The notes under the pieces: model-generated
The model's database searches: none
Told to the model about the DNA's origin: nothing
Seen by the model: the letters and a program-made list of their open reading frames with translations, nothing else
Made by a program: the position numbers and the translations under genes
Part shown: positions 25,507-34,374 of the stretch, one piece after another
Layout of the letters: each line of letters opens with the position of its first letter
Position numbering within the stretch: the first letter of the stretch is position 1
Assembly (NCBI RefSeq): GCF_042408735.1
Contig: NZ_JBHOQV010000146.1
Location: 33,591 to 97,590 of the forward strand
Origin: Thermogemmatispora sp042408735
Lineage (GTDB): Bacteria > Chloroflexota > Ktedonobacteria > Ktedonobacterales > Ktedonobacteraceae
Direction of reading: 5' to 3'
DNA: 64,000 nt

Positions 25507-28494
25507 CTACTCCTCATCGGCAACCTGATGGTCGCCATCGGCGGCGCCTGCACGCGGCTCGCGCGACTGGCGCTCTGACTGCCGTCGCAGCGCCTCTTGC
25601 CGGGCTCGCTCCTCGGCGATAATCTCCTCAACTTCATCGGCCATCGTGCGCCCCTCCCCGTCGTCATAGCGAGGGCCTGGACGGCTCTCCAGCACCTCGC
25701 GTCCGCGTCCCCCGTTCTCCTGGGGACCGATGATGCCGTGGGCCTCTAGCAGGTCGAGCAGCCGGGCCGCACGGGCGTAGCCGACGCGTAGGCGCCGCTG
25801 CAGCAGGGAGATTGAGGCGCGTCCATACTCGCGTACCACTTGCTCGGCCTGCTCCAGCAGCTCGTCGTCCAGGGCCGAGTCTTCACCCTCATGCTCTTCG
25901 ATCTCCCAGCCTGGTTCGACCTCTGGGCTGCCTGCCGGCCGGCGCTGAGCGGCCTGGTCTTTCCAGTAAGAGACCAGGCGCTCGATCTCTTCGTCCGCGA
26001 CGAAGGCGCCCTGGATGCGCTCCGGCTTGCCTGCGTCGGCCGGCAGATAGAGCATGTCGCCTCGCCCCAGCAGGCGCTCCGCTCCGCCCATGTCGATGAT
26101 GGTCCGCGAGTCGATGGCCGAGCTGACCATAAAGGAGATGCGCGTCGGAATGTTGGCCTTGATCAGGCCAGTGATTACGTCGACCGAAGGACGCTGGGTA
26201 GCCACGACAAGATGAATGCCCGTGGCGCGGGCGAGCTGAGCTAGCCGGCAGATGAGGCCCTCCACTTCCTCGGGGGCCGTCATCATCAGATCGGCCAGCT
26301 CGTCGATGATGATCACGATCGAAGGCAGATTCTGCAGCGAGGTGTCCCCACGTGCCAGCCGCTCGTTGCGCAGCTTCCGGTAGCTATCCAGGTTGCGCAC
26401 GCCCAATCTGGAGAAGAGCCGATAACGGCGCTCCATCTCGTGGATCGCGTTCTTGAGCAGCCCAACCACCGTATCGACCTCGGTCACTACCGGCATCAGC
26501 AGGTGGGGAATACCATTGTAGTGTGTCAACTCGACCATTTTGGGATCGACGAGCAGAAGGCGCAGGTCGTCGGGCGTGGCCTGCATCAGGAAGGTGGCGA
26601 TCATTGCATTGATGCAGACGCTTTTGCCGGCCCCAGTGGCTCCGGCGATCAGCAAGTGGGGCATGCGAGCTAGATCGCCGACGCGGACTGCGCCAGCGAC
26701 GTCTTTGCCCAGAGCGACCGCCAGCCTGGACTTGGCGCGCGCGCTCTGGTACTCCTTGCTCTCCAGAATCTCGCGCAGGGTTACCAGGCGACTATTTTTG
26801 TTGGGAATCTCGACGCCAACGTAGGGCCGGCCCGGTACGGGCGCCTCCATGCGGATCGAACGCGCCTCCAGCACGAGGGCCAGATCGTTCTGCAGGGCCA
26901 TGATGCGGCTCACGCGCGTGCGCGTCTCGTAGACGATATTGCCGGAGGCATCGCGTACAGGGACCAGGCGCCCTTTCTCGTCGGGCTGCATGGCCGGCTT
27001 GCCTGTTGGTCGGATGCCGAAGCGAATGACTGTAGGGCCGATGCTGATGTCTTCGGGCCGGACCTCCGCCTCGACGCGGAAGCTGCGCAGCGTGTCCTGG
27101 ATGAGCTTGGCCAGGGCCACCGTATCCTCACCCAGCATTTGTAGCTTCATGTCCTCAGGCCGGTTCAGCAGGCTGAGGTCCGGCAACTTCCAGGAGGAGG
27201 GCGACGGGCCACTCCGGCGCCGCGGCTGCAAGCCCTTGTCCGCCTCGCCCCCTGACTGGCCCTTCAGAGGGTTGGGGGTCAGCGGCTCCATCTCCGGCAG
27301 GTTAGGGACAATGTTTTGGGCCGAGATATGCAGGGGTTGCTGCGGGGGCCGATCAGCGCCGAAGGGCAGAGGCTGCTGCTGTGCGCCGCGAGTGGCTGCC
27401 TGATATTCCTGGCGGTCAAGCGGCTTGGGCGCTGGCTGTGGGCCGCGAGAAGCGGAGCCAGACCAACGCCTCCGACGCGCCCTGTCGTCCTGGTCGTCGT
27501 CGTCGATCTCGAAGTCTGGCTCGAACTCAATAATGTCCTGGTCTTCCTCGCTGGCCGCCGTCGTTCCCTGGCCGGCTGGTGAACGAGCCGCTCCCGCTCC
27601 CACGCGACCTCCATCGGCAGCTCCGTCCCCGGCTCTGGCATCGCTGCTGGCTGGAGCCAGGCCGCTGTAGCGACTGTAGCGGGGCCGCTGGCCGAGGAAG
27701 GAGCGAAAATGCTCGTCGCTCCCGCGAGCGAGCGACGGCGGACGGTCGGCAAAGATCCGGTGTACGAAGCGAGCAGCGGCCAGAAGATGGCCGAAGGTAA
27801 TGCGGAAGGTCACGATGCTGACGATGACCATCAGGCCCAGCAGCAGAATATGGCCGACTGCCGCCGGCCAGTTGCGCAGCGGCAGGATGAGCAGCGCGCC
27901 GACAAAGCCTCCGGTCTCGCCGCCCAGGAGGAGCTGGCTTTCGGCCAGGATCAGCAGCCAGAGCAGGGCCAGACCACCTACCAGCGACCAGCGCAGCAGG
28001 CTCCGACGACGCAGGCCCTCGATCAGCAGGACCACCGCCAGGACGAGCAGCCCGAGGGCGAGCACGTAGGCTGACCACCCGAAGAGCGTTGTAAAGAAGG
28101 CGTAGAACTCTTTAAGAATAAAGGTCTGACGGAAAATTGTCAGCGCGCTTAGCAGAAGCAGGGAAAGTAACAGGAGAACAAAGCTGTAGAATTGTTGCTG
28201 CTGGTGCGGTTCAAGACGCTGCCACTGCTCGCGCAGCCAGTTAATAAAGCGCTCGTCTCCCGTAGAGTCAGATGGTGGCGAGGGAGAGGCCGGAGCCTTG
28301 CGCCCAGATGGTCGGGAACTCGAGGCCCGTTTAGGGGTTTGACGGGCATTAGCGGAGCCAGGCGAGCGCTGCTCAACGCGGGCACGGCTGGAGCCGACGG
28401 CGCCCGCGGCGGCGCTGGCTCGCGCCGTCCGTCGTCCCTCTACGCCTGGTACAATACGCTCCTTGCGCTGATTCTTCTGATCGCTGGCTGCCAT
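25507..28494 (-). CDS. ftsK: DNA translocase FtsK/SpoIIIE
   Basis: A 995-residue septal DNA pump. A basic, disordered N-terminus (to about 95) precedes four or five membrane spans (about 105-255), then a long polar, Arg/Asp/Gln-rich linker (about 260-430). The motor domain carries Walker A AGATGAGKSVCINA (about 613-626) and Walker B IVIIIDELADLMM (about 725-737). The C-terminal winged-helix gamma domain (ASISLLQRRLRVGYARAARL, about 880-935) reads polar DNA sequences. About 60 acidic/basic residues follow gamma. The ATG follows GGAG. The gene runs convergently to trmD. Confidence 0.96.
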   Translation of the reverse strand: MAASDQKNQRKERIVPGVEGRRTARASAAAGAVGSSRARVEQRSPGSANARQTPKRASSSRPSGRKAPASPSPPSDSTGDERFINWLREQWQRLEPHQQQQFYSFVLLLLSLLLLSALTIFRQTFILKEFYAFFTTLFGWSAYVLALGLLVLAVVLLIEGLRRRSLLRWSLVGGLALLWLLILAESQLLLGGETGGFVGALLILPLRNWPAAVGHILLLGLMVIVSIVTFRITFGHLLAAARFVHRIFADRPPSLARGSDEHFRSFLGQRPRYSRYSGLAPASSDARAGDGAADGGRVGAGAARSPAGQGTTAASEEDQDIIEFEPDFEIDDDDQDDRARRRRWSGSASRGPQPAPKPLDRQEYQAATRGAQQQPLPFGADRPPQQPLHISAQNIVPNLPEMEPLTPNPLKGQSGGEADKGLQPRRRSGPSPSSWKLPDLSLLNRPEDMKLQMLGEDTVALAKLIQDTLRSFRVEAEVRPEDISIGPTVIRFGIRPTGKPAMQPDEKGRLVPVRDASGNIVYETRTRVSRIMALQNDLALVLEARSIRMEAPVPGRPYVGVEIPNKNSRLVTLREILESKEYQSARAKSRLAVALGKDVAGAVRVGDLARMPHLLIAGATGAGKSVCINAMIATFLMQATPDDLRLLLVDPKMVELTHYNGIPHLLMPVVTEVDTVVGLLKNAIHEMERRYRLFSRLGVRNLDSYRKLRNERLARGDTSLQNLPSIVIIIDELADLMMTAPEEVEGLICRLAQLARATGIHLVVATQRPSVDVITGLIKANIPTRISFMVSSAIDSRTIIDMGGAERLLGRGDMLYLPADAGKPERIQGAFVADEEIERLVSYWKDQAAQRRPAGSPEVEPGWEIEEHEGEDSALDDELLEQAEQVVREYGRASISLLQRRLRVGYARAARLLDLLEAHGIIGPQENGGRGREVLESRPGPRYDDGEGRTMADEVEEIIAEERARQEALRRQSERQSREPRAGAADGDHQVADEE

Positions 28495-29108
28495 TCCCGC
28501 TCCGTCTGCTCCTCCCGTTAGCTAGACAGGCTATCCTCTCGCGTGGCGTTCGCTAAAAGAGGGCGTGCTCTTCTTCCTCTCCAGCAGCGCTTGTGTTTGG
28601 GTAGCGCGTGCCGGAGTTCTATAAGCAACACCTGTATGATAGCGCAGATGTTCCAGGGGCGCAAGTGGGGAGATGGTCGCTGCGCGGGGCCTGGGCACTG
28701 CACAGCGCCTGAGACGAACCTGTTTCGCTGCCGGAGAGCGGCAGTGGGGACCTCAAGCGCCAGAGCAGAACAAGAGGAAGAGAGAGCGCTTTAACCCGGA
28801 GACTGGGAAGCACAGAGCAGAGAAGGGATCGATAGAATCATCTCTAGGCTTGAGGACTCTAGAGGAGGCCCCTCGCAGCGCTCTCTCTTAGGGAAAGTAT
28901 AAGCAGAACCTGTCGCAGGCGCATCGGCGACTTGTCGCAGAACTGTCACAAGCCGCGAAGACCGGGGCCGGCAAGGCGGCGGAGGAAGAAGCGTGCTGCC
29001 CCTTTCCACCCGAGGGCCCGAGCGCGGGAGAGGCGGGAGGCCAGGTCGACGGCTGGCGAGTACTACAACAGCTCTCGCCCACCCCGCGCTCGCTGGTCTT
29101 GTTGGGAA
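28495..29108. other. Intergenic region between RNase J and ftsK
   Basis: No gene is supported. It contains the ftsK promoter (28636-28664). Near 28906-28955 lie three imperfect copies of TGTCGCA/TGTCACA separated by 21 and 10 bases, which might be a protein-binding cluster. Nothing else recognised. Confidence 0.4.
28636..28664 (-). promoter_or_regulatory. ftsK promoter
   Basis: On the minus strand TTGCGC (28664-28659), 17 bases, TATCAT (28641-28636). The leader to the ftsK ATG is about 135 bases. Confidence 0.5.
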
Positions 29109-30770
29109 TCAGACCTCCATGACCACCGGCAGGACCATAGGCCGGCGGTGGGTCTTCTCGTAGAGGAACTCGCTGAGCGTATGCTTAATCTTATCCTTCA
29201 CGAAGGACCAGTCGGAGGCATGGCCATTGAGGCCGACAAAGGACTCCAGCACCCGCTCACGCGCGCTCGCCAGCAGCTCCTCGGCGTCGCGCATATAGAC
29301 AAAGCCGCGCGAAATGATATCCGGTCCGGCGAGCGGGCGCCCGGTCTCCTTATCGACTGTCAGCACGGCCATCAGGATGCCATCCTGGGCCAGCACCTGG
29401 CGGTCGCGCAGCACGATCTGACCAACGTCGCCGACGCCCAGGCCATCGACATAGACGTTGCCGCAGGAGACATGGCCGACGGCATGAATAGCGTTCTTCG
29501 TGACCTCGATCACATCGCCGTCCTCGGCGATCACAATGTGATCGGCGGGGATGCCCAGCGAGGCGGCCAGCTTGGCATGGAGCATCAGCTGGCGATACTC
29601 TCCGTGGATCGGCACGAAGAACTTCGGACGGATCATGCTCAGCATCAGCTTCAGCTCTTCCTGAGCGGCGTGGCCCGAGACATGCACCGGCGAGACGCCC
29701 TGATAAAAGACCTCCGCTCCCTGACGGAACAGGTTGTTAATCGTGCGATTGACCATCTTCTCGTTGCCCGGCACCGGGGTTGCGGAGAGAATCACTGTAT
29801 CGCCGGGCTGGATACGCACGAGGCGATGGTCCTGGTTGGCGATGCGCGTCAGAGCCGAGGTTGGCTCGCCCTGGCTGCCGGTACAGATGATAACGATGCG
29901 CTCTGGCGGCAGCTTGTTGATGTCCTCGGCGCGGATCAGCGTGTGTTTGGGGATGTTCAGATAGCCCAGATCGATGGCCATCTGTACATTGCTCACCATG
30001 CTACGCCCGACCAGGGCCACCTGACGCCCATAGCGGACCGCCGTATCGACCACCTGCTGCACGCGCGAGATCAGCGAGGCGAAGGTGGCGATCAGGATAC
30101 GCCCGGGCGCGTTGGCGAAGATCTTGTCGAGCGAGTCGCTGATCACGCGCTCAGAAGGCGTGTAGCCAGGGGACTCCACGCGCGTGCTGTCGCCCAGCAG
30201 CACCAGAACCCCTTCCGTGCCAATGCGCGCCAGCGTACCAAAGTCTGCCGGCTGCCCATCGACCGGCGTGTGGTCGAATTTATAGTCACCGGTGTGCACC
30301 ACGGTCCCGATGGGCGTGTGAACGACAATGCCCACCGCGTCAGGAATGCTGTGGTTGACGTGGAAGAACTCCGCGGTGCACTTGCCCAGTTTCACCTTGT
30401 CGCCAGGAGCAACGACCTTAATGACGGCACGGTCCTGCAGCTTATGCTCCTTCAGCTTCACCTGGATCAGCCCCTGGGTCAGACGGGTGGCGTAGACGGG
30501 GGGGAAGTCGAGCGCGGGAAGAACGTAGGGAAGGCCACCGATGTGGTCCTCATGGCCGTGGGTGATCAGGATCGCCCGGATACGCTGCTTCTTGTCCTGC
30601 AGATAAGTGGTGTCCGGTATCACCAGATCGACCCCGAACATCTCGTCATCGGGGAACATCAGCCCCGCGTCAACGATGATGATGTCCTCACCATACTCGA
30701 TCACCATCATGTTCTTTCCGACTTCCCCGAGTCCACCCAGGGGGACAAGTCGAATTTTTTCCATTGTCAA
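29109..30770 (-). CDS. rnj: Ribonuclease J
   Basis: A metallo-beta-lactamase/beta-CASP ribonuclease with 5'-3' exonuclease and endonuclease activity in mRNA decay and rRNA maturation. Zinc ligands lie in ILITHGHEDHIGG (His71, His73, Asp75, His76) and HTGDYKFDH; the beta-CASP region includes CTGSQGEPTSALTRIA, and PVHVSGHA and PIHGEYRQL are typical. Length (553) is normal. The first codon appears to be TTG at 30770: AGGAGGT (30787-30781) is ten bases from it but sixteen from the in-frame ATG at 30764. A 672-residue ORF antisense to it is a codon-bias shadow. It has a long structured leader. Confidence 0.96.
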   Translation of the reverse strand: MTMEKIRLVPLGGLGEVGKNMMVIEYGEDIIIVDAGLMFPDDEMFGVDLVIPDTTYLQDKKQRIRAILITHGHEDHIGGLPYVLPALDFPPVYATRLTQGLIQVKLKEHKLQDRAVIKVVAPGDKVKLGKCTAEFFHVNHSIPDAVGIVVHTPIGTVVHTGDYKFDHTPVDGQPADFGTLARIGTEGVLVLLGDSTRVESPGYTPSERVISDSLDKIFANAPGRILIATFASLISRVQQVVDTAVRYGRQVALVGRSMVSNVQMAIDLGYLNIPKHTLIRAEDINKLPPERIVIICTGSQGEPTSALTRIANQDHRLVRIQPGDTVILSATPVPGNEKMVNRTINNLFRQGAEVFYQGVSPVHVSGHAAQEELKLMLSMIRPKFFVPIHGEYRQLMLHAKLAASLGIPADHIVIAEDGDVIEVTKNAIHAVGHVSCGNVYVDGLGVGDVGQIVLRDRQVLAQDGILMAVLTVDKETGRPLAGPDIISRGFVYMRDAEELLASARERVLESFVGLNGHASDWSFVKDKIKHTLSEFLYEKTHRRPMVLPVVMEV

Positions 30771-30943
30771 GGTAACAAAAACCTCCTAACCACACTCAAG
30801 CATGAGTATGCCCACTCTTTGCTTTTGAGAGATATATATCCACTCCTGTCTCCGCCAACAGGAGTTATAGCCAAATACAGAAAAGTCTACCTGACGTTGA
30901 ACTATCAGAAATACAGACTATTCGGGCCTGTGATTCCATTAAA
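30771..30943 (-). promoter_or_regulatory. AT-rich structured 5' leader of RNase J
   Basis: About 170 bases of leader are markedly more AT-rich than the surrounding genome. A perfect 8-bp hairpin, ACTCCTGT/ACAGGAGT (30842-30849/30858-30865, loop 8), and a second bulged stem pairing CTCAAGC (30794-30800) with GCTTTTGAG (30831-30839) lie between promoter and ribosome-binding site. There is no T-tract, so this is not a terminator. RNase E autoregulates through its own leader in E. coli; a comparable feedback role here is inference. Confidence 0.45.
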
Positions 30944-30972
30944 AGTCTAGCATATGCAACACGAAAAGACAA
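30944..30972 (-). promoter_or_regulatory. RNase J promoter
   Basis: On the minus strand TTGTCT (30972-30967), 17 bases, TAGACT (30949-30944), placing the transcript start near 30937. The 280 bases between this and the acyl-CoA dehydrogenase stop hold nothing else recognised. Confidence 0.5.
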
Positions 30973-31257
30973 GGAAAAACCACCCGCTGGCGACTCATGC
31001 AGATAACCTCTGCCTTGCCTTGCCTGGGCTGCCAGCGTTGCTGCCTGGTTCCTCGCTCGCCCAAGTCGCTGGGGGAGAGGCGAGGTAGCCGGGCTGTGGC
31101 CAGCAGATGGGAGGAACTTCCTCTGGCTCGCCAGCTAACGAGACACCTGCTGGCTGGAGGCGACAGTCGGCCGCTCGATCGTCCTGCTCGCGCTCCTCTT
31201 TTTCTATCTCTTATATCGGTCGCTTTTCTTTTTTCTGCAAACTAGAACACTTGTCTA

Positions 31258-32403
31258 TTAACGGATATTCCCGAGCAAGGCCCGGGCGATCACCACCCGC
31301 TGAATCTGGTTTGTGCCCTCGAAGATCTGGGCAACCTTCACATCGCGCATATAGCGCTCGACTGGGTAGTCGCGCACGTAGCCGGCCCCTCCCAGCACCT
31401 GGACGGCGTTGGTGGTTACCTCCATCGCCACATCGGTGGCGAAGCACTTGGCCATTGAGGCATACATGCTGGCGTTCTGTTCGTGGTCCAGCTTATAGGC
31501 GGCCTCGTAGACCAGGAGGCGTGCGGCCTCGATCTTCATGGCCATATCGGCCAGCATAAACTGTACGCCCTGGAAGGCCCCGATCGGCTGGCCGAACTGG
31601 GTGCGCTGGCGGGCGTAGGAGCGTGCGACCTCGAAGGCGGCCTGGGCCACGCCTACGGCGATGGCGCCAATGTTGATGCGACCGCCATCCAGGGACGAGA
31701 GGGCGATTTTGAAGCCCTGGCCCTCTTCGCCCAGGCGCTGACTGAGTGGAACAGGGCATTGCTCAAAGATCAGCTCCCGCGTCGGCGAGGAGTGCAGGCC
31801 CATCTTGCGCTCGGTTTTCCCGAAGCGGAAGCCTGGGGCACCCTTCTCGACCACGAAGCAGCTGATTCCCTGCGAGCCGCGGACTGGACTCGTGCGGGCC
31901 ATGACCAGATAGAGGTCGGCCTCGCCTCCGTTAGTAACCCACATCTTGGTGCCATTGAGCAGGTAGCCGTCGCCGCAGCGCTCGGCACGGCACTGGAGGC
32001 TGGCCGCGTCCGAGCCGGCGCCGGTCTCGCTGAGGGCGAAGGCGCCCAGCAGCTCGCCGCGCGCCAGGCGCCGAACCCAGCGCTCGCGCTGGTCCTCGCT
32101 GCCGAAGCGGGCGATGGAGCCGGCCACCATGTTATGGACTGAGAGGCCGACAGCGGTCGCCATGTCTCCCCTGGCCAGCTCTTCGTAGACCAGAGCGGCC
32201 ACGGTTCGGCTCAGGGCACTTCCCCCGTAAGCTTCGGGGATTGTCATGCCCAGCAGGCCCAGGGTGGCCATCTTCAAATAGACTTCGCGCGGGAAATACT
32301 CCTGTTCATCCCACTGAGAGGCGTGGGGCGTAATCTCTTCTTCTGTAAAGCGACGGACGGTGTCGCGAATCGCTCGTTGCTCTTCGTCGAGGTCGAACTG
32401 CAC
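31258..32403 (-). CDS. Acyl-CoA dehydrogenase
   Basis: A 381-residue FAD flavoprotein of the short/branched-chain acyl-CoA dehydrogenase family, catalysing alpha,beta-desaturation of acyl-CoA with electrons passed to ETF. Signatures are AFALSETGAGSDAASL and KMWVTNGGEADLYLV for FAD/substrate binding, RTQFGQPIGAFQGVQFMLADM, and the catalytic glutamate in QIFEGTNQIQR. The chain-length preference cannot be set; similarity of the C-terminal GGAGYVRDYPVERYMRD suggests short or branched substrates. No ETF or other beta-oxidation genes are adjacent, so it is monocistronic here. Confidence 0.93.
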   Translation of the reverse strand: MQFDLDEEQRAIRDTVRRFTEEEITPHASQWDEQEYFPREVYLKMATLGLLGMTIPEAYGGSALSRTVAALVYEELARGDMATAVGLSVHNMVAGSIARFGSEDQRERWVRRLARGELLGAFALSETGAGSDAASLQCRAERCGDGYLLNGTKMWVTNGGEADLYLVMARTSPVRGSQGISCFVVEKGAPGFRFGKTERKMGLHSSPTRELIFEQCPVPLSQRLGEEGQGFKIALSSLDGGRINIGAIAVGVAQAAFEVARSYARQRTQFGQPIGAFQGVQFMLADMAMKIEAARLLVYEAAYKLDHEQNASMYASMAKCFATDVAMEVTTNAVQVLGGAGYVRDYPVERYMRDVKVAQIFEGTNQIQRVVIARALLGNIR

Positions 32404-33016
32404 TGCTAGCTCCTGTTCTGCTGCCGGCTAAGGCTCGCTTCCGCTCTGTAACAACGAGCCGGAGCCGGAGCACGTATGTGCTCTTGCTAGCTGACGCTGG
32501 CTGACACAGACCGGGCAGAAAAAGACAGGCAAACCGAGGCGAAGTGGCGGGCGAGGCCGGTCCTGCCGGGCCGACTGTGGGCCATCGCATCGCTGGCCAC
32601 GGACAACCAAACAAGTGGCCTGCACCAACCTCTTCATCATTATAGCAGTCCTGCAACCTGGTGCTGCTAGTAGTAGCTTGCCGGCGTGAGGAGCGGAGCG
32701 AGGCGAGGCGAGCACCAGGCTCGCTCGGGGCATGGCGCTGAACGCCAGCGGGCCATCCTTACTGCTCAGGGCAGAGGGCGATGCGCCGGAGGACAGAAAA
32801 AGCCACGCGCCGCAGAGCACTGGAGCGCGTTGGGTCGTTGGAGACCACAGAACCGCTGGCGGGCACCGGGCCGGTGCCCTCCCTGCTGCCTGCGGGCAGG
32901 GCACCCGCCGCAGCGCCGTCCTGTTCCTCCTCTTCTTGCCCTCTCTAGGCTGGGCTTCGCCTCACACCCTGCGTAATACGGTAAACCCCGGCGTTCCACA
33001 ACTGCCGGGGCAGCGG
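32404..33016. other. Intergenic region between the acyl-CoA dehydrogenase and tRNA-Thr
   Basis: No gene is supported. On the minus strand TGCTATAAT (32647-32639) is an extended -10 element that could serve the acyl-CoA dehydrogenase gene with a leader of about 230 bases, although no good -35 is present. Confidence 0.4.
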
Positions 33017-33089
33017 AGCCGATGGTCGGACTCGAACCGACGACGACTCGCTTACAAGGCGAGTGCTCTACCAGCTGAGCTACATCGGC
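33017..33089 (-). tRNA. tRNA-Thr (anticodon TGT)
   Basis: A complete 73-base cloverleaf on the minus strand: acceptor GCCGATG/CATCGGC, D-stem GCTC/GAGC, anticodon stem CTCGC/GCGAG with loop CTTGTAA (anticodon TGT, reading ACA), and T-arm GTCGG-TTCGAGT-CCGAC. CCA is not encoded. A promoter lies about 105 bases upstream. Confidence 0.95.
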
Positions 33090-33199
33090 CTCTCGGGGCG
33101 TGGGCTTGGTCTCTGCCTCTGGTCTGCCGGGTTAGCTCGCTCGCTAGCCAATGACTGGTTAGCTGGAGTTCCTTCCGCTTACTTTCTTCTGTGCTCACT

Positions 33200-33228
33200 A
33201 CTATAGCATAATGGAGCCAGGATTGCAA
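33200..33228 (-). promoter_or_regulatory. tRNA-Thr promoter
   Basis: On the minus strand TTGCAA (33228-33223), 17 bases, TATAGT (33205-33200). The precursor would carry a 5' leader of about 105 bases for RNase P removal. Confidence 0.55.
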
Positions 33229-33299
33229 GAGAGGGGGAAGGAAGAGGAGGCCGCGCGCTGAGCGGCGGTATAGAGGGCGCCGGCTGGCCATAGGAGAGG

Positions 33300-33511
33300 C
33301 GGCGTGGCATCCTTTAAACTTTCTTTACAGATCCGTCATACTTTTCTGAACTCTTCTCGGTATACTTAAGCAGCGACCGGGTATCCTCCAGTAGGAGTGC
33401 GGTGGTCCGCCGAATCTCCTGCCACCGGTGGTTCTTGCATGGCGGCGGGCCACCCTCCTGCTGCGGCTACTGAGCCTATGCGAGCCGGAACGGACGGAGA
33501 GCCTCCACTGT
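33300..33511 (+). promoter_or_regulatory. Upstream region of the two-component/efflux operon
   Basis: An AT-richer segment (33311-33370) holds TTAAAC (33314-33319), 17 bases, CATACT (33337-33342), and a better -10, TATACT (33361-33366), without a consensus -35. Weak -35 boxes are common at response-regulator-activated promoters. The precise start is uncertain. Confidence 0.35.
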
Positions 33512-33636
33512 AGAGCGCTCGTTTGGGGCCTGGTACCTTGCTGATGATAGCTGAGCCGACTCTATCCTTGCTGTTCGCCAGGCCCAGGCTGCAAGCGGGA
33601 CAGAGTCCTGTCCCGCCTACAGCAAACGAGCGCTCT
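33512..33636 (+). repeat. Nested inverted repeat predicted to fold as a three-way junction
   Basis: The outer stem is a perfect 14-bp inverted repeat, AGAGCGCTCGTTTG (33512-33525) with CAAACGAGCGCTCT (33623-33636). Inside are a 7-bp stem GGCCTGG/CCAGGCC (33527-33533/33578-33584), with a further 5-bp hairpin GATAG/CTATC in its loop, and a 9-bp stem GCGGGACAG/CTGTCCCGC (33595-33603/33608-33616) closed by AGTC and extended by CTG/CAG across a 3x3 internal loop. It ends 40 bases before the response-regulator start. CTGAGCCTATG occurs at 33470-33480 and again at 33668-33678, bracketing the element. It could be a regulatory RNA or a small mobile repeat. Confidence 0.6.
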
Positions 33637-33675
33637 GTCCTGGCTGCGCTGCCGAGAGCTTCCAGAGCTGAGCCT

Positions 33676-34374
33676 ATGAGATTGCTGGTCATTGAAGACG
33701 AGCCTGATATTGCGCATGCGCTTGCTAAAGGCTTGCGCCAGCGTGGCTATGCTGTCGATCTGGCCTACGATGGAGAGCGCGGCTGCATGCTGGCCGAAAT
33801 CAATGACTACGACCTGGTTGTCCTCGATCTTAACCTGCCTGGCCTTGATGGGCTGGAGGTCTGTCGTCGCCTGCGCGCCCTGCGTCCTTCCATGCTGATC
33901 CTCATGTTGACCGCCCGCAGTCGGCCTGATGAGCGGGTTGCTGGCCTGGAGCTGGGAGCCGACGATTATCTGGTGAAGCCCTTCTACTTCGCCGAGCTAG
34001 TGGCCCGCATTGGGGCTTTATTGCGTCGTGATCTGCGTGGGCGTGAGCCGTTGCTCTGCTATGCCGATCTCCGACTGGACCCGGTGGCGCGCGTTGTCTG
34101 GCGTGGCAATCAGCGCCTCTCGCTGACCGGTAAAGAGTTTGGCATTTTAGAATATTTGATGCGCCACCAGGGAGAAGTAGTCAGTCAGGAAACGCTCCTT
34201 GAGCACGTTTGGGATGCTCAAGCCAATCCCTTTACCAATACGGTGCGCGTACATATTAATTCCCTGCGGCGCAAGCTGGGGGATGTTGCGGAGGCGCCGC
34301 GCTATATCGAAACGGTTGTTGGTCAGGGCTATCGTCTCGGTCCGCTCTCTGCCCCATCGGAGGAGAAAGCATGA
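33676..34374 (+). CDS. OmpR-family response regulator
   Basis: Receiver domain with IEDEPDIAHAL, phosphoacceptor Asp51 (LVVLDLNLPGLDGLE) and the Lys of DDYLVKPFYFAEL, followed by an OmpR-type winged helix (LTGKEFGILEYLMRHQGEVV, NTVRVHINSLRRKLG, IETVVGQGYRL). The frame is open from 33523, but the receiver starts exactly at ATG 33676 (232 residues). The ribosome-binding site is weak, and the start codon falls within the second copy of the 11-bp direct repeat that brackets the three-way-junction element. It overlaps the kinase gene by four bases (ATGA). It probably controls the whole downstream efflux operon. Confidence 0.95.
   Translation: MRLLVIEDEPDIAHALAKGLRQRGYAVDLAYDGERGCMLAEINDYDLVVLDLNLPGLDGLEVCRRLRALRPSMLILMLTARSRPDERVAGLELGADDYLVKPFYFAELVARIGALLRRDLRGREPLLCYADLRLDPVARVVWRGNQRLSLTGKEFGILEYLMRHQGEVVSQETLLEHVWDAQANPFTNTVRVHINSLRRKLGDVAEAPRYIETVVGQGYRLGPLSAPSEEKA

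Noticed and set aside
28932..30950. 672-codon plus-strand ORF covering the RNase J gene
   Set aside because: It is antisense to a clear RNase J with all catalytic motifs. High GC leaves the opposite frame free of stops; the product resembles nothing and has no ribosome-binding site.
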